A program made the position numbers and the translations under genes. From Siphonodentalium dalli (taxonomy: Eukaryota > Mollusca > Scaphopoda > Gadilida > Siphonodentaliidae), in the NCBI GenBank assembly GCA_032622095.1, contig CP136062.1, forward strand, positions 35,776,918-35,840,917: a DNA stretch of 64,000 nucleotides, read 5' to 3'. Below the pieces are notes generated by a model. That model was not told the DNA's origin. It made no database searches and worked only from the letters and a program-made list of their open reading frames with translations. Positions within the stretch are counted from its first letter, which is position 1. Each line of letters starts with the position of its first letter. This document shows positions 25,429 to 36,071 of this stretch, piece after piece.

Positions 25429-25436
<8 letters not shown>
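24305..25436. repeat. About 150-bp satellite with poly-G tract, left block
   Basis: Seven or eight monomers occur at 147-152-bp spacing. Each contains ACGAAATAACGG(A/G), a TTAGTT(A/G)(A/G)TG segment, then CCGTTATTTCGTCAATAATC, then GGTGATG and a run of about 10-18 G before TGCATGTTA. Two monomer types alternate (CTTCAAACTACCACTGACCAA versus TTTAACCGATCACTGATCAA), giving a period of about 300 bp. ACGAAATAACGG and CCGTTATTTCGT are perfect inverted 12-mers inside every unit. The array is broken by the retrotransposon at 25437-28335 and resumes in the same orientation. Confidence 0.9.
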
Positions 25437-25462
<26 letters not shown>

Positions 25463-28335
25463 TTTATTGACAAAGAGCAACTCCAACAAAATATGCACAA
25501 ATAATAATGAAGATAATAAAGTTAATACAGATTAAAAGAAAATACAACAAAATCTATGCTAACCCATCTGGGATAACTATCCACCAGATGGGCTGATTGC
25601 TCCTTGCCTGGGGAGGGCATATCCAATAATTGGCTGTCTTACTGCCCACCCCAATTAGTCATTAAAATAACACTCTGCTCTGCCTGGAAGCTGCGTGAAC
25701 GATGGTATATTATATAGAATAACTGTGGTCAATTATAAAATATACAATGATGTGTATAGGATAATTTAGGAATGAATTTGAAATCAAGGGAGCATACGGA
25801 TGAGTGACCACGCGAGTTTAACCTATATATTTATATCGATTGGTCATATCACGCAAAACTCTTTATGTATTACTTGTATTTACAATCATTAATTAGAAAA
25901 GCCACGGTCATAAATTTAGGTGAATAACTCGCGAGGTTCCATTGGATGAGATCCAGTCAGAAAATCATACATTAGCTGGAGCAATGTACGACGGGAAATG
26001 TCATTGGTGTAGTTGAATAATATGGCACGAGAGCCATAAACATTTATATAATACATGTATACATAATAGATGGGGATATTATTATGGGCATTCCGGGCAA
26101 TATGGATTTGTACAAGTTACTTCAGTGGGATAGGAACTAATACATTCACTAATGAACTTTCTCCTGAATATCTTCCGAAAGGGCTCTTCTCGAAGCTTTT
26201 TGTTTAAGTCATTCCATATGGCAGGAAATTTAAAAGTTGGAAAGGAGTCAAGCGATTTTATTCGTGATTTGGCAATTTTGAACAAACCCTTTTGACGAGT
26301 GTTCCCTTGATTAATTGCAAAGTAGAATTTAAACGATGCAGGCAGTCTATCATTTCTCCAGTCTAACATTAAAAGGGATATTCCAAGTTTGTAAATGTCA
26401 TTTAATTTTAATATGTTATTTCTACTGAAGAGGGGGTCAGTGTGTGAATTATATTTTTTATTGTTGAGAATTCTTATTGACTTTTTTTGAAGTAGGAATA
26501 GTTTGTGGGCGTGCCTACTATGACCCCAAATTTCTATGCCATATAAGAGATAACTATGTACAAGCGAGTGGTAAAGTGTTTTCAGCGCATTAAATGGGAG
26601 AATTTTTTTTACTTTGTTCAATGCGAAATTTGCATTCGCTACTTTAGAGCAAAGTTTGGAGATGTGCGCATTATAGTTGAGGTTTTCATCCATTTCAATG
26701 CCTAGGAAGTTTACACTTTTCTCCCTAAAATCTTCGCCTACTCGCTCAACAGGAATATTATTGATTACAAGATTAATTTGTGCGCTTTTCGGTACCAATT
26801 TCGAAGGATCAAATAGAATGTAGCGTGTTTTGTTAGCATTTAAGGAAAGGCGGTTCGCACAACACCATTGGAAGAGCTTTTGTAGTTCAAGGTTTATTTC
26901 ACGTTCTAGTTTCAAGATATTGGTATCGGATTTGTACACTGTTGTGTCATCAGCAAATGATAAGGGATTCAAATTTGTTGAGTTTCGAATATCATTCGCA
27001 TACAATAAAAAAAGGAGAGGACCCAATATGGACCCCTGAGGGACCCCAAGACTAATATCCATAGTAGGAGACCGACAGTCGTGCGTGGCAATGTATTGCT
27101 TCCGGTCAGTCAAGTAGTTCCGGAACCAATCGTTCGATATACCTCTTATACCATAATGGTGAAGTTTTTTCAAGAGAATACTATGGTCAATTGTATCAAA
27201 TGCTTTTGATAGGTCTAAGAAAACTGCCATGGTAAAGTCTTTTGATCTTTTGTTGTTCTCTATACAAATATTTTCGAGTAAATGGAAGATTGGATGGATT
27301 GTTGAATGGTTTTTCCTGAATCCATATTGATGCTGGTGTAAGATATTATGTTTGTCGACAAAGTGAATAAGCCTATTATACATAGCCTTTTCCAGTAGTT
27401 TAGAAAACGAAGGTAGGATACTGATTGGCCTATAGTTGTCCATAATTTGTCGATTTCCAGATTTATGAACTGGTACTTCCTTTGCAATTTTCATTTCCGA
27501 AGGAACTATTCCAGTTTCAAAAGATCTATTAATTATATGTGATGGAGGATTAGCAATTTCGGGAGTAATCAACTTGACCAGTGAAATGGATATATTGTCG
27601 TGTCCACAACTCTGTTTGGAATGTAATGCATTTGACAATGTAACTATTTCTGCGGATGATGTCGGGAACATACAAAAGCTCTTCATATACGAACCCTTCA
27701 GATATGATTCTGCCGTCCTGCCAGCGATAGGTATATTGGAAGATACACGACTGCCTACATCTGCGAAAAATTTATTAAATTCTTCAGTAATATCATGGGC
27801 ATTAGTTTTATCAACTCCATTAACAGATATTATATTCGGCATGCTTTGCTTTCGTCCCCGTTTAATAACTGTATTTAGAATTTCCCATGTTTTCTTCATA
27901 TTGCGCCTATTATATTCCAAAATCCGCTTATAATAAGTTAATTTACAGTAACGTTTTGCTTTATTGAAAACTTTACAGTATTTTTTGTATGTTTCTCTAT
28001 TCAGGCTATTTGGTGTTTTAAGATATTTTTTATACAAACGATGTTTCATATCTGATGAGGCTAAAAGACCATTTGTCATCCATTTATGCTTCTTAACATG
28101 CTTCTTTGATTTGTTGGAGATTAATGGAAAGGATTTCTGAAATGCAGTCTGGACTATCTCAGAGAATTTAGTATATGAATAATTTGGATCGAGTTCATTG
28201 AGTATTGGAGAGAAGTCGGCAGCAAGCAAGCAGCGTTTGAAGTCATCCATATGTTTTTTTGTGAATTGCCTTTTAGATTTCATAGCTGGTATACATAAAG
28301 TATCATTGAAATTTTCCATGTAATAGACTCCAAAA
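25437..28335 (-). mobile_element. 5'-truncated CR1/L2/Jockey-type non-LTR retrotransposon inserted in the satellite
   Basis: The element reads on the minus strand. Its 3' end is a (TC)n tail (GAGAGAG on the + strand, about 25436-25459) next to TCAATAAATTATC. Its 5' end is truncated inside ORF2, removing ORF1 and the endonuclease. The satellite reads TCTTTAACCGA before it and TGATCAAAGATG after it, whereas an intact monomer reads CTTTAACCGATCACTGATCA. So about four bases (TCAC) were lost and no target duplication is visible. The roughly 620 bases between the ORF stop and the tail are the 3' UTR. Confidence 0.85.
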
Positions 28336-28373
28336 TGATCAAAGATGTCCGTTATTTCGTCAATAATCATCAC
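26082..28373 (-). CDS. Reverse transcriptase (ORF2 remainder) with a satellite-derived start
   Basis: A 763-codon frame without internal stops. RT motifs are all present: PVHKSGN and NYRPISILP near residues 305-325, FLDLSKAF with catalytic Asp at about 387, GVPQGSILGP at about 443, and the FADD box at 473-476 (Asp 475 and 476). The post-RT tail ends in Cys-rich TCTNPYCPECP. The apurinic-type endonuclease that normally precedes RT is missing, so the protein cannot be complete. The first 12 or so residues (MMIIDEITDIFD) are translated from the adjoining satellite, so this start codon is accidental. An intact RT frame suggests a young insertion. Family placement (CR1/L2/Jockey group) is from motif style only. 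Confidence 0.9.
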   Translation of the reverse strand: MMIIDEITDIFDHFGVYYMENFNDTLCIPAMKSKRQFTKKHMDDFKRCLLAADFSPILNELDPNYSYTKFSEIVQTAFQKSFPLISNKSKKHVKKHKWMTNGLLASSDMKHRLYKKYLKTPNSLNRETYKKYCKVFNKAKRYCKLTYYKRILEYNRRNMKKTWEILNTVIKRGRKQSMPNIISVNGVDKTNAHDITEEFNKFFADVGSRVSSNIPIAGRTAESYLKGSYMKSFCMFPTSSAEIVTLSNALHSKQSCGHDNISISLVKLITPEIANPPSHIINRSFETGIVPSEMKIAKEVPVHKSGNRQIMDNYRPISILPSFSKLLEKAMYNRLIHFVDKHNILHQHQYGFRKNHSTIHPIFHLLENICIENNKRSKDFTMAVFLDLSKAFDTIDHSILLKKLHHYGIRGISNDWFRNYLTDRKQYIATHDCRSPTMDISLGVPQGSILGPLLFLLYANDIRNSTNLNPLSFADDTTVYKSDTNILKLEREINLELQKLFQWCCANRLSLNANKTRYILFDPSKLVPKSAQINLVINNIPVERVGEDFREKSVNFLGIEMDENLNYNAHISKLCSKVANANFALNKVKKILPFNALKTLYHSLVHSYLLYGIEIWGHSRHAHKLFLLQKKSIRILNNKKYNSHTDPLFSRNNILKLNDIYKLGISLLMLDWRNDRLPASFKFYFAINQGNTRQKGLFKIAKSRIKSLDSFPTFKFPAIWNDLNKKLREEPFRKIFRRKFISECISSYPTEVTCTNPYCPECP

Positions 28374-28760
28374 CCGGAGATGTCGGGGTGCATCTTAAAG
28401 ATTGATCACTCCCCACTGGAGTAAATATAACGAAATAACGGATATTTTGGTAAATGGATGTTCTTCAAACTACCACTGATCAAAGATGCCCGTTATTTCG
28501 TCAATAATCATCAGCCGGTGATGGGGGTGCCTGTTATAGATTGAACACTCCACATGCACTGGATTATATATAACGAAATAACGGGTATATTTGTCGATGA
28601 AGGTTCTTTAACCGATCACTGATCAAAGATGCCCGTAATATTTCGTCAATAATCATCCCCCGGTGATGTGGGGGGGGGGGGGGGGGGGTGCATGTTATAG
28701 ATTGAACACTCCCCACTCGATTATATACAACGAAATAACGGGCAAGTCATATAATGCACG
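28336..28760. repeat. About 150-bp poly-G satellite, right block
   Basis: The array seen at 24305-25436 continues in the same orientation for about three monomers, with the same ACGAAATAACGG/CCGTTATTTCGT pair. G runs vary from 4-5 to about 18 (near 28671). The last monomer decays at about 28740 into AT-rich sequence. Confidence 0.85.
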
Positions 28761-28774
28761 TTATTTCGTATATA

Positions 28775-28930
28775 TATATCGAACGGGGTTATTTCAATGA
28801 TGCGCATGTGTAATAAGATGACCGTTATTCCGTGAAATGATGCTCATGTGTAATAAGATGACCGTTATTCCGTGAAATGATGCGCATGTGCAATAAGATG
28901 ACCGTTATTCCATGAATATGACCTCCTAAT
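28775..28930. repeat. Three 40-bp tandem units
   Basis: The unit GAAATGATG(C/A)(G/T)CATGTG(T/C), then AATAAGATGACCGTTATTCC(G/A)T is repeated three times (about 28796-28918). Flanking CACGTTATTTCGTATATATAT...TCGAACGGG blocks lie on both sides (about 28757 and 28948). The CCGTTATT word links it loosely to the neighbouring satellite. Confidence 0.8.
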
Positions 28931-29076
28931 TGTGAATATTAACGAAATGCACGTTATTTCGTATATATATCTCGAACGGGTTTATTTCATTGGGGTTATT
29001 GCATTATGGATTACCCCCGTCAACATGTGTCTATCCTTTATGTGTTACCCCCAAAACATTCCGAGCCCCGTTTTGC

Positions 29077-29834
29077 TAAGCAATTTCACTCCCCAAAAGA
29101 AAACCCTTTTTATGGAAGGTTTATAGAGCCTTGGGGAGATGATGTGGTGTATATATATACTATGGTTTTAGCCCCGTGTATTTCTTCGCTGATTTTAAAT
29201 CCTTGCGGAGATAAAATGTTGCATCTGTCCTGTATATATATACTATGGTATTAGCCCCGTGTATTGTCTGTTCGTTCACAAATGGTTTATATAGCATACG
29301 GGGTTAATACCATAGTATATGCCAGAGCTTCTCCCCAAGAATCTATATTACTTCCCTGATTTTAAATCATTGTGGGGATTAAATGTTGCGCTTCTCCTTT
29401 ATATATACTATGGTATTAACCCCGTATATGATATTAAACCATTTTTGAACTTACATAAAATATACGGGGCTAATACCATATAGTATATATACAGGACATG
29501 CAGATGCAACATGTTATCCCCCGCGCAAGGATTTCAAATCAGCGAAATAATACAGATTCTTGTGGAAATGATGTGGCATATATATATATATACTATGGTT
29601 TTAACCCCGTATGCTATATAAACCATTTGTGAACGAACAGACAATATACGGGGCTAATACCATAGTATATATATGCAGGACATGCAGATGTAACATTTTA
29701 TCTCCGCAAGGATTTAAAATCAGCGAAGAAATACACGGGGCTAAAACCATAGTATATATATACCACATCATCTCCCCATGGCTATATATAAACCTTCCAG
29801 AAAAGGGTTTTATTTTGGGGAGTGAAATTGCTTA
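29077..29834. mobile_element. Nested 758-bp palindrome (foldback element)
   Basis: The left end TAAGCAATTTCACTCCCCAA and right end TTGGGGAGTGAAATTGCTTA are exact reverse complements, with the centre near 29455. Inside, the module ACTATGGT(A/T)TTA(G/A)CCCCGT recurs eight or so times in alternating orientation together with GATTT(T/A)AAATC. The palindrome therefore contains smaller palindromes and could fold in several ways. No protein is encoded. Likely a multiply rearranged foldback or MITE. Confidence 0.85.
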
Positions 29835-32800
29835 TTGCCAGTCAGGTTCACCCATGCAAACAATTTATACCTGACCTATTAAGCAATAATCGCTTTTGCC
29901 AGCGGAGTGCTCTGAATGTGTACTAGCTGAGCGGATTAGTAATTATCCCTGCATGGGGGCGTTACCGATAAAGCAGTCTGTCGCGTCGCCCAATCTTTCG
30001 CCCGAGGTGACTGCGCTGTGAACTCGACACTTGCCCTGACTGGCTGGCGACCTAAAGCCATAGTATGCCGAAAAGGTAAGCCAAAATGTGTTATTGTTGA
30101 CGAAAGGTTATTTGCCAACCAAATAACCCAGTTCGACACTCAGTCTCTGGGGTGAACAACAATAATTGTCCGCCGGGTCTGGTTGATCACGACTAAATTT
30201 CGGGGTGTACAGGCCTAACCGGACAGTTATTTTGAAGCGGTACCTGTATACAAATACTGATACATTTTACGACAATACTCAATATATGGGACATGACAAT
30301 CTGCGGGATGGGATGGGATATGGGACAAAACGACAATCTGCGGGACAGAATTTCAAATTGCGTGGGACGGCCGATATCTCGAGGAATACAGGGCGTAGGG
30401 GGCTAATTTTGGTGTCTAACGAAAGGCACACGTTCGCCCTATCCAAACATATTAACACCGCCACTAACCAAACACCAGGGCTGCTATTCACCAAGCGAGA
30501 CTATTTTATAAACCAGGTAGTTTATATGGTAGCGGCTGAACGCAAACGTATCTTTGCTTTAGCGCAAACGACACACGCTGTCGATGGTGTGATTGATCCA
30601 ATCTATCAGATTTGTCACCTGTCAATTGACGCCGTCTTACGACTAATTCATGAACACTCACCGGCCACAATCGGCATGTATAGCGGTATAATTTTTGGGT
30701 ATAATTGTGTGGAGACTCATGCTTGCGTTTATATATCTGCAGAATGAGTTTCAATGATATTAATGAGGTTTTTTAATTAGCACAGTGTGAAAATGAAGAG
30801 CCAAGAAGATAACGTCTCAGAAGAATTTTGTTTGTGTTTTGGTTCTGTTTGGATATTTCCCTGCTATTTCCAAAGAAATTTCTTTCCATGCATCATTTTT
30901 CCGGCGCTGGTGAATGGTGCCGGTTTCTTTGTTCTTTAATATTTCGATTCTTCTCTCCACAATGCCCAAGAAACTGTTACGCTCGTCGGCAGTGGGGGGG
31001 GGGGGGGGGGCTGGAAAACAATTGCACATATAGGGCCCAAAAGTCTTTTTCAGACCTCGAGGGACCCACCACCCCATTTATGCAAATTAGGTCCTCCAAA
31101 TGTTAGGGACCCGCCCCCTTTCTCATGTTTTTATAAACATTTCAGAGTTTTTTAGCCGTTCTTCAATAACTGTGTTAACTGCCTTTCAATCCTATTCCAC
31201 TATCCTTTTTTTGGTGCAAAGTGTGTAAAATTAAGACTCAAGCAATAACATCCTTAATCGGTAAAGCACAGGTCAGAAAAACGAAAAATAACTGTATTTC
31301 CAGGTGTTTCCCCGTGTTTCCAGTATCTAACAACAATAATAAAGCATTGTGTAGGTACACTGTATGTCACAAATTGCCCTAGACCGCATTATAGCCTTAA
31401 CATATCGAGCGTGTTTAGTCTGACAGAGAACACTGGCCAGTGTAAATAGTGGTAAACAGGTCAGGGGTTCTACAATTATTTGTGCATGATCAAAGAACTC
31501 TTTAGTCTTATCCACCGGGGTGGGTGAGGAGGGGAATTGTTTTGGTTAGGTATACACATAGATAAATGGTTATTATACCCCCGATATTAGTCGGCGGTAT
31601 ATTGTTGACGTCTCGAGCCGTCCGTGCGTCCGTCCGTACAAACATTTTGCATCGTAACTCAAGAGTCGGTTGTCATATTTTGATGCTCTATGACATGTGA
31701 CGGACCAGAAATGGGGAACGAATATGCATAATATCACGGATTGTGAGTACCAATGCCTACCAGAGTTATCCATGGGCCCTGTTTATGAAATTCAATCCGT
31801 ACAAAGTTTTTGCCATATAAGTTGAAGTGTCGGTTGTCGAATTTTGAAGTGGTTTGGTATGGTGATAGACCTGAATGATACGGGAAGGATGTATGCAGAT
31901 ATTACTGCATATCACAGGTTTTGCCTGTCGATGCATACCAGAGCTACCAACTTGGTTCCATCCGTAAACACATTTTGCATTATTATAACTCAACCATTTG
32001 TATGTATATTTGTGCACTAGAGTCTGCAGTATAGTCTCAGTCAGATTTTATTCTTGATTTTAGTTTGAACTTTGAAGACATTGAGGAATGTCATTTCTCA
32101 AAGCATCTGAATGCATCACATTATTTCAGTTCATCTATTTGCAAGCGATAACAGTATACAATTAGTATTGTAGTTTAGTCTTGTTGAGCAGTATTTAATT
32201 ATATAAGCTTCAAGATGAAGTTCGTAAATTCAAGGAGAATAGCGTCATCTTCAGTTGGTATTGTCTGAACAATAAACAGTAACGGCCATTCATCATAACC
32301 AATTCAGTTTTATTTGGATAAGTGCTGCAAATTAACATTACTTGCAATCATTAAAAAGATGAGAAATAACCAGAAGGAATGAATTTGATTGCATGCCAGA
32401 ACAAGACAGTATTTCAGACATTAGAAATTTATGAGATACCCTTTTCAATTTCATGTTATGCAACAATCGGGTCAATGATATCTAGTCATCATTGAGTATT
32501 CACCATGTAGTATTTGTGATACAGTTTTTTTTAATTTTATTACTATTATTCGGGTAATACAACTGGGTAATACATTAATTTTTTTTTCACTAAATTACGG
32601 TTTTCCACTGAGAAGTGGGACGGGATCCTGTGAAATCCAGAATGTTGCTAAATCTGAGGCTAAATAGTCACTATAGCTGTCTATATAGCCATATGCCAAC
32701 AAAAATGATACTAACATGCTTACAAACAACATTACATGGTCAGTACTTGTAAATTGTTTGAAAAAAAAACATTTTGGAAAAAATATTACAAGCACGATTG

Positions 32801-33880
32801 TTTCGGCCTCTGGACCACCCACCCACCCCGCCCTATATACGGATTTATTTTGTAGACCCCCTCATGTCGTCGGTGGTATATTTTGCCCCACGTCCTTTTC
32901 CTCGGTTGCTCATTGTTGAAATGTGTACAAACGTGTACTGTTACACGCAGCATGTTTATGTGACCGGTGGTCAATCTATGATTGACGCCAATCACCTTGA
33001 TTGGATAATCCTATATGGCGCGGCGATGTCTTCCCATCGATATGTCCACCGATAGCTTCGCATTGAGCGTCGCCTCGTAAAACTACCTGGACTATATTAT
33101 AAACCCAGCCGGTGAATAGCACCCCAGAAGTTGCATTATTTGATCGACAACTGACCTAACATGGGGTGGAATTTGGGATAGCATGACAATCTGCGGGACA
33201 GGATTTTCAAATTGCGTGGGACGGCCGATAGCTCGAGGAATACAGCGCATAGAGGGCTACTTTTGGTGTCTAACGAAAGGACCACATTCGCCCTATCCAC
33301 ACATATTAACCCCGCCACTGACCGGACACCGGAAGTTACATTATCCGGTCGACAACTGACCTAACATAAAATGCCACAAACACGAAAAACTGCGTTCGAC
33401 ATTAATGTTTAGAATTTAGATTTCTCCATGAATACACTAGCAAACAACAAGTTTTAGGTATCAAATAACGCAGTGGAGTACTGTGCATTCGTTTTTAGCT
33501 ACAATATGGCTGTTTTAGTGCGAATATTGTAATGGCGAACACGCAAACACGCTCCGATAAAACAGCTAAATATAGACTCGACGTTTACAATTACAGGATC
33601 GATTTCAGCCGGTATATTCAATATAATGGGGCGTATAGTATATCAAAATGTAGAATTAGACACAGGGAATGTATTTTTTTCCAAATGGGTCCACCAGGCG
33701 GTCAAATTATTGCAGAAATTCGCTCCAAGATATATTCTCACTTATTTTTATTTCAGTTGTGACTAAAAGCCCAGATGCCGGAGCCCAGCGACTAAAAGCC
33801 AAGTTACAAAATAGATCAACTGGTTTGAACGAATGAATATGTCAATGGTAAGACTATTCAAAAGAATATTCAAATCAAAT
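29835..33880. other. Repeat-rich stretch without recognised genes
   Basis: A dispersed repeat, GCGTGGGACGGCCGATA then CTCGAGGAATACAG(G/C)GC and TTTGGTGTCTAACGAAAGG, occurs at about 30340-30480 and again at 33185-33335. The second copy is flanked by direct repeats containing TCGACAACTGACCTAACAT (about 33148 and 33346). About 31575-32010 holds two to three diverged units of about 164 bp containing CCGTACAAA...TTTTGC and CTACCAGAG(T/C)TA, starting with a CGTCCGTCCGT motif common in mollusc repeats. A G18 run lies near 30993. The 180-codon frame at 30205-30747 starts at GTG, lies over the dispersed repeat and is not supported as a gene. Confidence 0.6.
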
Positions 33881-33919
33881 AGTGTTTATAGACTTAAAAA
33901 CTTATGTGTCCGCCATTCA

Positions 33920-35475
33920 TATATGCGGTGAAGTTTTCATATTATCTGCCAGTAATACGCGGGGGAGGTTCTCATATGAACATATTATCTGCCGGTCATA
34001 CACGGTGGAGGTTCATATTATCCACCGGTCATACGCGAGGGAAGTTTTCTTATTATCCCCCAGTCATACGCGGGGGAAGTTCTGATATGAACATATTATC
34101 TGCCGGTCATACGCGGTGGAGGTTCATATTATCCACCGGTCATACGCGAGGGAGGTCCTCATATTATCCTCTGGTCATACGTTGGGGAGGTTCTCATATG
34201 AACATATTATCCGCCGGTCATATCCTCCCTCGGGTGTGACCGGTGGATAATATGAGAACCTCCCTCGAATATGACCGGCAGATAATATGTTCATATGAGA
34301 ACCTCCACCACGTATGACCAGTGGATAATATGAACCTCCACGGCGTATGACCGGCAGATAATATGTTCATATGAGAACCTCCACCGCTTATGACCGAAGG
34401 ATAATATGTTCATATGAGAACCTCTACTGCGTATGACCAGCGGATAATATGTTCATATGAGAACCTCCCCTACGTATGACCGGTGGATAATATGAACCTC
34501 CACCGTGTATTACCGGCAGATAATATGTTCATATCAGAACGTCCCCCACTTATGACCGAAGGATAATATGAGAACTTCCCTCGCGTATGACCGGCGGATA
34601 ATATGAACCTCCACCGTGTATGACCGGCGGATAATATATTCATATCAGAACCTCCCCCACATATGACCGAAGGATAATATGAGAACTTCCCTCGTGTATG
34701 ATCGGCGGATAATATGAACCTCCACCGCGTATGACCGGCGGATAATATGTTCATATGAGAACCTCCCCAACGTATGACCGGAGGATAATATGAGAACCTC
34801 CCTCGCGTATGACCGGTGGATAATATGAGAACCTCCCTCGCTCATGACCGGCGGATAATATGAACCTCCACCGTGTATGACCGGCGGATAATATGTTCAT
34901 ATCAGAACCTCCCCCACATATGATCAGAGGATAATATGAGAACTTCCCTCGCGTATAACCAGCGGATAATATGAACCTCCACCGCGTATATGACTGGTGG
35001 ATAATATGTTCATATGAGAACCTCTACCACGTATGACCGGTGGATAATATGAACCTCCACTGCGTATGACCGGGGAATAATATGTTCATATCAGAACCTC
35101 CCCCACGTATGACCGGAGGATAATATGAGAACCTCCCTCGCGTATAACCGGTGGATAATATGATAACCTCCCTCAAATATGAGAACCTCCCTCGCGTACA
35201 ACCGGTGGATAATATGAGAACCTCCCTCGCGTATGACCGGCGGTTAATATGTTCATATAAGAACCTCCCCATCGTATGACCGGAGGATAATATGAGAACC
35301 TCCCTCGTGTATGACCGGTGGATAATATGAACCTCCACAGCGTATGACCGGCAGATAATATGTTCATATCAGAACTTCCCCCGCGTATGACTGGAGGATA
35401 ATAAGAAAACTTCCCTCGCGTATGACCGGTGGATAATATGAACCTCCACCGTGTATGACCGGCAGATAATATAAG
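33920..35475. repeat. Inverted minisatellite (palindromic array) of 34-44-bp units
   Basis: From about 33920 to 34224 units read CCGGTCATACGCG(G/A)(G/T)GGAGGTTC followed by ATAT. From 34225 to 35475 the same units run inverted (GAACCTCC...CGTATGACCGG and GGATAATATG). Short and long units alternate, depending on whether TTCATATGA is included. The turn is at TCATATCCTCCCTCGGGTGTGA. Both strands have long repeat-translating frames. The inverted arm is about four times longer than the direct arm. Confidence 0.9.
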
Positions 35476-35504
35476 TTACACGGCTTGTTGATGGGGGATA
35501 CGGT

Positions 35505-35582
35505 GTGGTATGCCCCGGTAGATGCTCGTATCCCCCGAGGCGATAGCCGAGGAGGATACGAGAGTCGACCGGGGCATACCAC
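35505..35582. repeat. 78-bp hairpin
   Basis: GTGGTATGCCCCGGT...GCTCGTATCC pairs with GGATACGAG...ACCGGGGCATACCAC around a GAGGCGATAGCC loop. It has strong stem potential with a few mismatches. No flanking duplication was recognised; it lies directly between two minisatellites. Confidence 0.8.
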
Positions 35583-35784
35583 GCCCATATAAATATGTTG
35601 AGAAAACATAATAGTCCAAAAGACTTCGATAACCATTTTTCGAGGTTGTGAAATATGAACTCCAAAATCTCATTGAGACAAATGTGTCTTGGTTAGTGAC
35701 AAATATCGAGAGAATGCATTTCAATATTAAAACTATACTGGGCTTTATCGGACGTATATATATCGACTTAACGAAGTTTAACTG

Positions 35785-36060
35785 TATAACGTATAGTCCC
35801 GACCTTATAGTCACATTGCTGAATGCCAGGTATATTTATCGGACGTATATATGACGTATGGTGCCGGTCATATAGTCACATCCCTGCATAACAGGTATAT
35901 ATATGACGTAGGGTCCCGGCCTTAGTCACATCCCTGCATGCCAGGTATATATATGACGTAGGGTCCCGGCCTTACAGTCACATCCCTGCATGACAGGTAT
36001 ATATATATATGACGTTGGGTCCCGGCCATATAGTCACATCCCTTCATGCCAGGTGTATAT
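35785..36060. repeat. About 55-bp tandem array adjoining the Gla exon
   Basis: Four to five units contain CATCCCT(G/T)CATG(C/A)CAGGTATATATA, TGACGT(A/T)GGGTCCCGGCC and AGTCA. The final unit runs directly into the polypyrimidine-poor acceptor of the Gla exon (TTTCGTCTACAG, ending 36071). Repeat-length changes here would alter the sequence immediately upstream of a splice acceptor. Confidence 0.85.
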
Positions 36061-36071
36061 TTCGTCTACAG

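Noticed and set aside
30205-30747. 180-codon forward frame
   Set aside because: Starts at GTG, overlaps a dispersed non-coding repeat present at 33185-33335, and matches no known domain.
33882-35665. Repeat proteins such as AGHTRWRFILSTGHTRG on both strands
   Set aside because: Products of the inverted minisatellite; no signal, splice sites or unique sequence.
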